Below, piece after piece: positions 60,688 to 64,000 of a stretch of DNA of 64,000 nucleotides; positions within the stretch are counted from its first letter, which is position 1; each line of letters begins with the position of its first letter. The notes beneath the pieces are model-generated. The model was not told where the DNA came from. It worked only from the letters and a program-made list of their open reading frames with translations, and did no database searches. Origin of the DNA: Sulfitobacter noctilucicola (GTDB lineage Bacteria > Pseudomonadota > Alphaproteobacteria > Rhodobacterales > Rhodobacteraceae). The DNA lies in the NCBI RefSeq assembly GCF_000622385.1, contig NZ_JASD01000008.1:1736001-1800000 (forward strand), in the 5' to 3' direction. The position numbers and the translations under genes are program-made.

Positions 60688-61285
60688 AATCGGCGCGATT
60701 GAAGAACTGGAAGCGCTTTACGGTCAGCCCGGTGCACCCGCATTGCGCAAGGTCGCGACACAGATGACACCGCTGTATCGCAAATGGATTATGTCGTCGA
60801 AGTTCTGTGTGCTCAGCACAGTTGGCGCGCGCGGCACCGATGGCAGTCCACGCGGGGATGATGGGCCGGTGGTCGAAGAGCTGGACGTGCACCGGCTGGC
60901 GATGCCGGACTGGCGCGGGAACAACCGGCTCGATTCACTGCGCAATATTGTCGAGGACGGGCGTGTGTCGTGCATGTTCATGGTGCCGGGATCGAACAAC
61001 GTGGTGCGGGTGAACGGTCAGGCGTTTCTGACGGATGATGCGGTGCTGCGAGCGCGGTTTGATAAGAACGGGCGGCAACCGGCAACAGTGATCGTCATAC
61101 AGATTGCCGAGATCTATACGCAGTGCGCACGGGCGTTGATGCGATCGGCGACGTGGTCCGGCGTCGATGAAAGCGGCGATCTGCCCAGTGTCGGTGAGAT
61201 TTTGGCCGAGATGACCAGCGGCGAGGAGGGCGGAGCACCCTACGACGCGGCATGGGGCGCGCGCGCCGCAGACACCATGTGGTAA
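60680..61285 (+). CDS. Pyridoxamine 5'-phosphate oxidase-like flavin-binding protein
   Basis: 201 residues from ATG 60680, inside the end of plsC. Split-barrel FMN-binding fold: KFCVLSTVGARGTDGSPRGD, RLAMPDWRGNNRLDSLRNIV and VSCMFMVPGSNNVVRVNGQA, with AEIYTQCARALMRSATWSG, where an Arg/Ser block would bind the FMN phosphate. It matches the branch of PNPOx-like proteins with an N-terminal extension, not true PdxH, so vitamin B6 synthesis is unlikely. Substrate unknown. Confidence 0.87.
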   Translation: MHKIGAIEELEALYGQPGAPALRKVATQMTPLYRKWIMSSKFCVLSTVGARGTDGSPRGDDGPVVEELDVHRLAMPDWRGNNRLDSLRNIVEDGRVSCMFMVPGSNNVVRVNGQAFLTDDAVLRARFDKNGRQPATVIVIQIAEIYTQCARALMRSATWSGVDESGDLPSVGEILAEMTSGEEGGAPYDAAWGARAADTMW

Positions 61286-61382
61286 GCAACCGGATGTTTC
61301 GCACGCGAAAAATTTAATGTTAACAGTTACTTAACTATTTTTAAGGATGGGTGAAGCCAAAGATCATCCGGGAGGCGGTGTA

Positions 61383-61403
61383 AGGTGGGCATGATGCCCA
61401 CCT
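61383..61403. terminator. Bidirectional terminator AGGTGGGC/GCCCACCT
   Basis: AGGTGGGC and GCCCACCT arms around ATGAT, seven bases from the stop of lpd, between convergent genes. On the plus strand CAATATTC follows. Probably ends both transcripts. Confidence 0.7.
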
Positions 61404-61409
61404 CAATAT

Positions 61410-62798
61410 TCACGCGTGGATAGGGCCGTCACCACAGGCCAATGCCGCTTCGCGTACGGCTTCTGAATAGGTCGGGTGCGCGTGGCACGTCATGGCAAGG
61501 TCTTGCGCTGAGGCACCGAATTCCATTGCGACGCAGACCTCGTGAATAAGATCGCCCGCCGCAGGGCCGATGATGTGGGCACCCAGAATGCGGTCGGTTT
61601 CTTTATCCGCGAGGATTTTCACAAAACCGTCGCCGGCGAAATTCGCCTTGGCGCGTGCGTTGCCCATAAAGCTGAACTTGCCGACTTTATATGCACGGCC
61701 TGCCTCTTTCAGGCTGGCTTCGGTCTCGCCCACGTTGGCCACCTCGGGGTGGGTGTAAATCACGCCGGGGATGATGCCGTAGTTCACGTGCCCGTGCTTG
61801 CCTGCGATGACCTCGGCCACGGCCATGCCCTCGTCTTCGGCTTTGTGCGCCAGCATGGGGCCTTCTGTTACATCGCCAATGGCGTAGATACCTTTGACAT
61901 CGGTCTGCCATTCTTTGGTGATGGCAATCTGGCCGCGCTTGGTCATGCGGATGCCGAGCGCTTCGAGGTCCAGCCCGTCGTGGTAAGGTTTGCGGCCCGT
62001 AGCGACCAGTACAACATCTGCGTCCAGCACATGCTCGCTGTCGTCCTTGCGCAGCTTGTAGTGCACTTTGGCTTTGGTCTTGGTGGCTTCGGTCTTTTGC
62101 ACCGCGGCCCCCATGATGAACTCAAGCCCCTGCTTTTTAAGTGTGCGTTGGAACACCTTCTGCACTTCGGGATCCATGCCCGGAGTGATCGCGTCAAGAA
62201 ATTCAACGACAGTCACCTCAGAGCCCAGACGGGAATATACACTGCCCAGTTCAAGGCCGATGACACCCGCACCAATCACCACCATTTTCTTAGGCACCTT
62301 GCCCAAAGTCAGCGCACCGGTGGACGTGACAACGACGTTCTCGTCCACTTCAACACCGGGGAGAGAGGACGGCTCAGAGCCTGTGGCGATGATGATGTTC
62401 TTCGCCTCATGCACCTCGTCACCGACTTTGACCTTACCGGCCTCGGGAATGCTGCCCCACCCCTTGAGCCAGTCGATTTTGTTCTTTTTGAACAGGAATT
62501 CGATGCCCTTGGTGTTGGTGTCGACCGTGCCCTGCTTGTAGCTTTGCATCTGCTTCCAATCGACGGAGGGGCTTTTGCCCTTCAGCCCCATCTCGGCAAA
62601 GTTGTGCTCTGCTTCGTGCAGCATGTGAGAAGCATGGAGCAGCGCCTTGGAGGGAATGCAGCCCACGTTCAGACAGGTGCCGCCCAAAGTCTCACGGCCC
62701 TCGACGCAGGCTACTTTGAGGCCAAGCTGGGCGCAACGGATGGCCGCGACATAGCCGCCGGGACCGGAGCCAATGATGATGACGTCATAGCTGGACAT
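61410..62798 (-). CDS. lpdA: Dihydrolipoyl dehydrogenase (E3)
   Basis: 462 residues. Re-oxidises dihydrolipoamide on 2-oxo acid dehydrogenase complexes with NAD. FAD motif [20 protein letters not shown], redox-active disulfide Cys42-Cys47 in [19 protein letters not shown] motif [20 protein letters not shown], second FAD block [20 protein letters not shown], and dimer-interface catalytic His-Glu in [14 protein letters not shown]. Downstream of the E2 gene on the same strand with the MAPEG gene between, so it likely serves the 2-oxoglutarate dehydrogenase complex. Confidence 0.97.
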   Translation of the reverse strand: MSSYDVIIIGSGPGGYVAAIRCAQLGLKVACVEGRETLGGTCLNVGCIPSKALLHASHMLHEAEHNFAEMGLKGKSPSVDWKQMQSYKQGTVDTNTKGIEFLFKKNKIDWLKGWGSIPEAGKVKVGDEVHEAKNIIIATGSEPSSLPGVEVDENVVVTSTGALTLGKVPKKMVVIGAGVIGLELGSVYSRLGSEVTVVEFLDAITPGMDPEVQKVFQRTLKKQGLEFIMGAAVQKTEATKTKAKVHYKLRKDDSEHVLDADVVLVATGRKPYHDGLDLEALGIRMTKRGQIAITKEWQTDVKGIYAIGDVTEGPMLAHKAEDEGMAVAEVIAGKHGHVNYGIIPGVIYTHPEVANVGETEASLKEAGRAYKVGKFSFMGNARAKANFAGDGFVKILADKETDRILGAHIIGPAAGDLIHEVCVAMEFGASAQDLAMTCHAHPTYSEAVREAALACGDGPIHA

Positions 62799-62842
62799 GG
62801 GATGTCTCCTTGGTAATTAGGTGCGCCTTCAGGGTAGGGGCG

Positions 62843-63238
62843 TCAGATGAGGGCTGCAAGCAGCATGAAAACGGTCGCGAGAAGCCCCGCAAACCAGATG
62901 TAGGATCGCAACGGGCTCCAGCCAAACGCATACGCGGGAATGTAGGCCAGACGTGCCACCAGATAGACCATGGCGCAGGCGGCGGTGAAACCGGTGTTCT
63001 GAGCGGATGATTGGATCACCAGAACGGCAATTGTGAACAGGATCAGGGCCTGAAAGTGATTGTCAAACGCACGGCCCAGTCGAGCGGTACGCTCCGACAT
63101 CTCTCGGGTCGGTTCGCGGTCGCGGGGCGACATGGTGTAGCCGGGTGTCAGTTCAATGTTGGCAGGGATCGCATAAAGCGCGAATTGCCCGAACTGGAGT
63201 AAGGCCGCGAGGGTGAGGACGATAAGTTCGGGTGTCAT
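62843..63238 (-). CDS. MAPEG family membrane protein
   Basis: 131 residues, four membrane segments (LIVLTLAALLQFGQFALYAI at the N-terminus, then ALILFTIAVLVIQSS, AACAMVYLVARLAYIPAYAF, SYIWFAGLLATVFMLLAAL). RTARLGRAFDNHFQALILF is the MAPEG helix with conserved Arg and Asn, and ARLAYIPAYAFG is characteristic. MAPEG proteins include glutathione-dependent enzymes, but this bacterial type has no proven activity. It lies between the E2 and lpd genes. Confidence 0.88.
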   Translation of the reverse strand: MTPELIVLTLAALLQFGQFALYAIPANIELTPGYTMSPRDREPTREMSERTARLGRAFDNHFQALILFTIAVLVIQSSAQNTGFTAACAMVYLVARLAYIPAYAFGWSPLRSYIWFAGLLATVFMLLAALI

Positions 63239-63292
63239 TTGATGTCCTTGTTGTATGGACAGGGGCGACGCATCAAGAATGCGACACCGGTG

Positions 63293-63337
63293 GGGACACC
63301 CCCGCCCTACAGAAGTCCCGTAGGGCGGGGGTATCCC
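63293..63337. repeat. Long near-perfect inverted repeat between E2 and MAPEG genes
   Basis: GGGACACCCCCGCCCTAC (63293-63310) pairs with GTAGGGCGGGGGTATCCC (63320-63337) over 18 positions with one mismatch, around a nine-base loop. Very GC-rich, no T-run. It could be a terminator or attenuator for the E2 transcript or a copy of a dispersed intergenic repeat. Confidence 0.8.
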
Positions 63338-63348
63338 TGCCTATATCA

Positions 63349-64000
63349 TCACAGATCCATCAACAGACGGCGTGGGTCTTCGAGCATTTCCTTAACCCGC
63401 ACAAGGAAGGTCACCGCCCCTTTGCCGTCGATGATACGGTGATCATACGAAAGCGAGATGTACATCATCGGACGGATCACGACTTCGCCACCGATTGCCA
63501 TGGGACGGTCCTGAATTTTGGCCATGCCAAGGATACCGGACTGTGGCGGGTTCAGGATAGGTGCGGTCATCAGTGAGCCATAGACGCCACCGTTGGAGAT
63601 GGTGAAGGTGCCGCCGGTCATGTCGGCCATGGAAAGCTTACCATCGCGGGCTTTCTTGCCCATGGTGTTGATGCCTTTTTCGATCTCGGCGAAGGACATC
63701 GTATCAACATCACGGATGACAGGCACCACAAGGCCAGTAGGCGTACCGGCGGCAACGCCCATGTGCACGTAATTCTTGTAGATCACATCGGTGCCGTCGA
63801 TCTCGGCGTTGACCTCTGGAATTTCCTTGAGCGCGTGGCAGCAGGCCTTGGTGAAGAACGACATGAAGCCCATACGGACGCCGTGTTTTTTCTCGAAATC
63901 GGCTTTGTAGAGGTTCCGGATTGCCATCACTTCGGTCATGTCGACCTCGTTGAAGGTGGTCAGGATCGCGGCGGTGTTCTGTGCTTCTTTCAAACGGCGC
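63349..64000 (-). CDS. 2-oxo acid dehydrogenase E2 (dihydrolipoamide acyltransferase), 5' end outside window
   Basis: The last 217 codons are visible; the frame is open to the window edge ([20 protein letters not shown]). The C-terminal catalytic domain is complete: [60 protein letters not shown], and the catalytic His/Asp in [24 protein letters not shown] and [17 protein letters not shown] point to the succinyltransferase of 2-oxoglutarate dehydrogenase (SucB/OdhB) rather than pyruvate dehydrogenase E2. The lipoyl and E3-binding domains lie beyond the window. Confidence 0.93.
   Translation of the reverse strand, partial: RRLKEAQNTAAILTTFNEVDMTEVMAIRNLYKADFEKKHGVRMGFMSFFTKACCHALKEIPEVNAEIDGTDVIYKNYVHMGVAAGTPTGLVVPVIRDVDTMSFAEIEKGINTMGKKARDGKLSMADMTGGTFTISNGGVYGSLMTAPILNPPQSGILGMAKIQDRPMAIGGEVVIRPMMYISLSYDHRIIDGKGAVTFLVRVKEMLEDPRRLLMDL

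Noticed and set aside
61542..62816. 424-codon plus-strand frame across lpdA
   Set aside because: Antisense shadow of a clear dihydrolipoyl dehydrogenase gene.
1..64000. CRISPR array, prophage, replication origin or rRNA genes
   Set aside because: No regularly spaced repeats, phage structural genes, clustered DnaA boxes or rRNA sequences were found. One DnaA box alone does not make an origin.

Overview
This 64 kb window looks like chromosomal DNA of an alphaproteobacterium, most likely a marine Rhodobacterales (Roseobacter group). The inference rests on the gene families and their neighbourhoods: HisZ with short HisG, adenosylcobalamin-dependent NrdJ, DUF1489, the TIGR02302 protein, Hint-domain proteins, a xanthine dehydrogenase cluster fused to a BMP-type ABC transporter operon, and GcvT-fused FAD oxidoreductases. 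I cannot name the genus from sequence alone. No rRNA, CRISPR array or complete insertion sequence is visible. One tRNA gene (Gln, UUG) is present.

Layout. 1-6.2 kb is accessory and partly decayed: a class III aminotransferase cut by the window edge, tails of an IS6-type and an IS3-type transposase, a small membrane-protein gene broken by an in-frame stop, a lamin-tail/Hint protein, and a tightly overlapping DUF3489-DUF2924-large serine recombinase cassette ending near tRNA-Gln. 6.4-16.6 kb carries a BON-MscS channel, an MDR oxidoreductase, an SH3 protein, then a plus-strand run of 2-hydroxyacid dehydrogenase, gamma-glutamyltransferase, GlcD/D-lactate dehydrogenase-type flavoprotein and a GcvT-fused dehydrogenase. 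16.6-24.2 kb holds catalase, diacylglycerol kinase, a four-gene overlapping minus-strand operon (aldo/keto reductase, FAD amine/amino-acid oxidoreductase, DUF938 methyltransferase, GH25 lipoprotein), a GST, an orphan ectoine synthase and an MgtC-type membrane protein.

24.2-33.8 kb is one eight-gene minus-strand operon, xdhA-xdhB-xdhC-ABC ATPase-permease-small membrane protein-permease-BMP binding protein. It reads as uptake of a purine or purine nucleoside coupled to its oxidation. 34-45 kb is core metabolism: dnaE, a lipoprotein, slyX, hisS-hisZ-hisG, DUF1489 and nrdJ, the last with a perfect DnaA-box sequence in its upstream region. 45.1-49.3 kb has a class III aminotransferase and an amino-sugar unit (MarR-type regulator, BadF-type kinase, nagA) with a perfect 17-bp palindrome in front of the regulator.

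49.6-64 kb holds a second Hint protein, tlpA divergent from argH by only 22 bp, two tiny lipoproteins and a DUF2834 protein between argH and lysA, the long Gln/Gly-rich TIGR02302 protein, a zinc-ribbon membrane protein, ftsE-ftsX-plsC-flavin protein, then lpd, MAPEG and the 3' part of the 2-oxo acid dehydrogenase E2 gene.

The strongest candidates for something under-described are the recombinase cassette, the 118-residue membrane protein inside the purine transporter operon, the orphan ectC with an intact metal site, the micro-lipoproteins after argH, and several inverted repeats that look like operators or intergenic repeats. All functions are assigned by reading motifs; no database search was possible.
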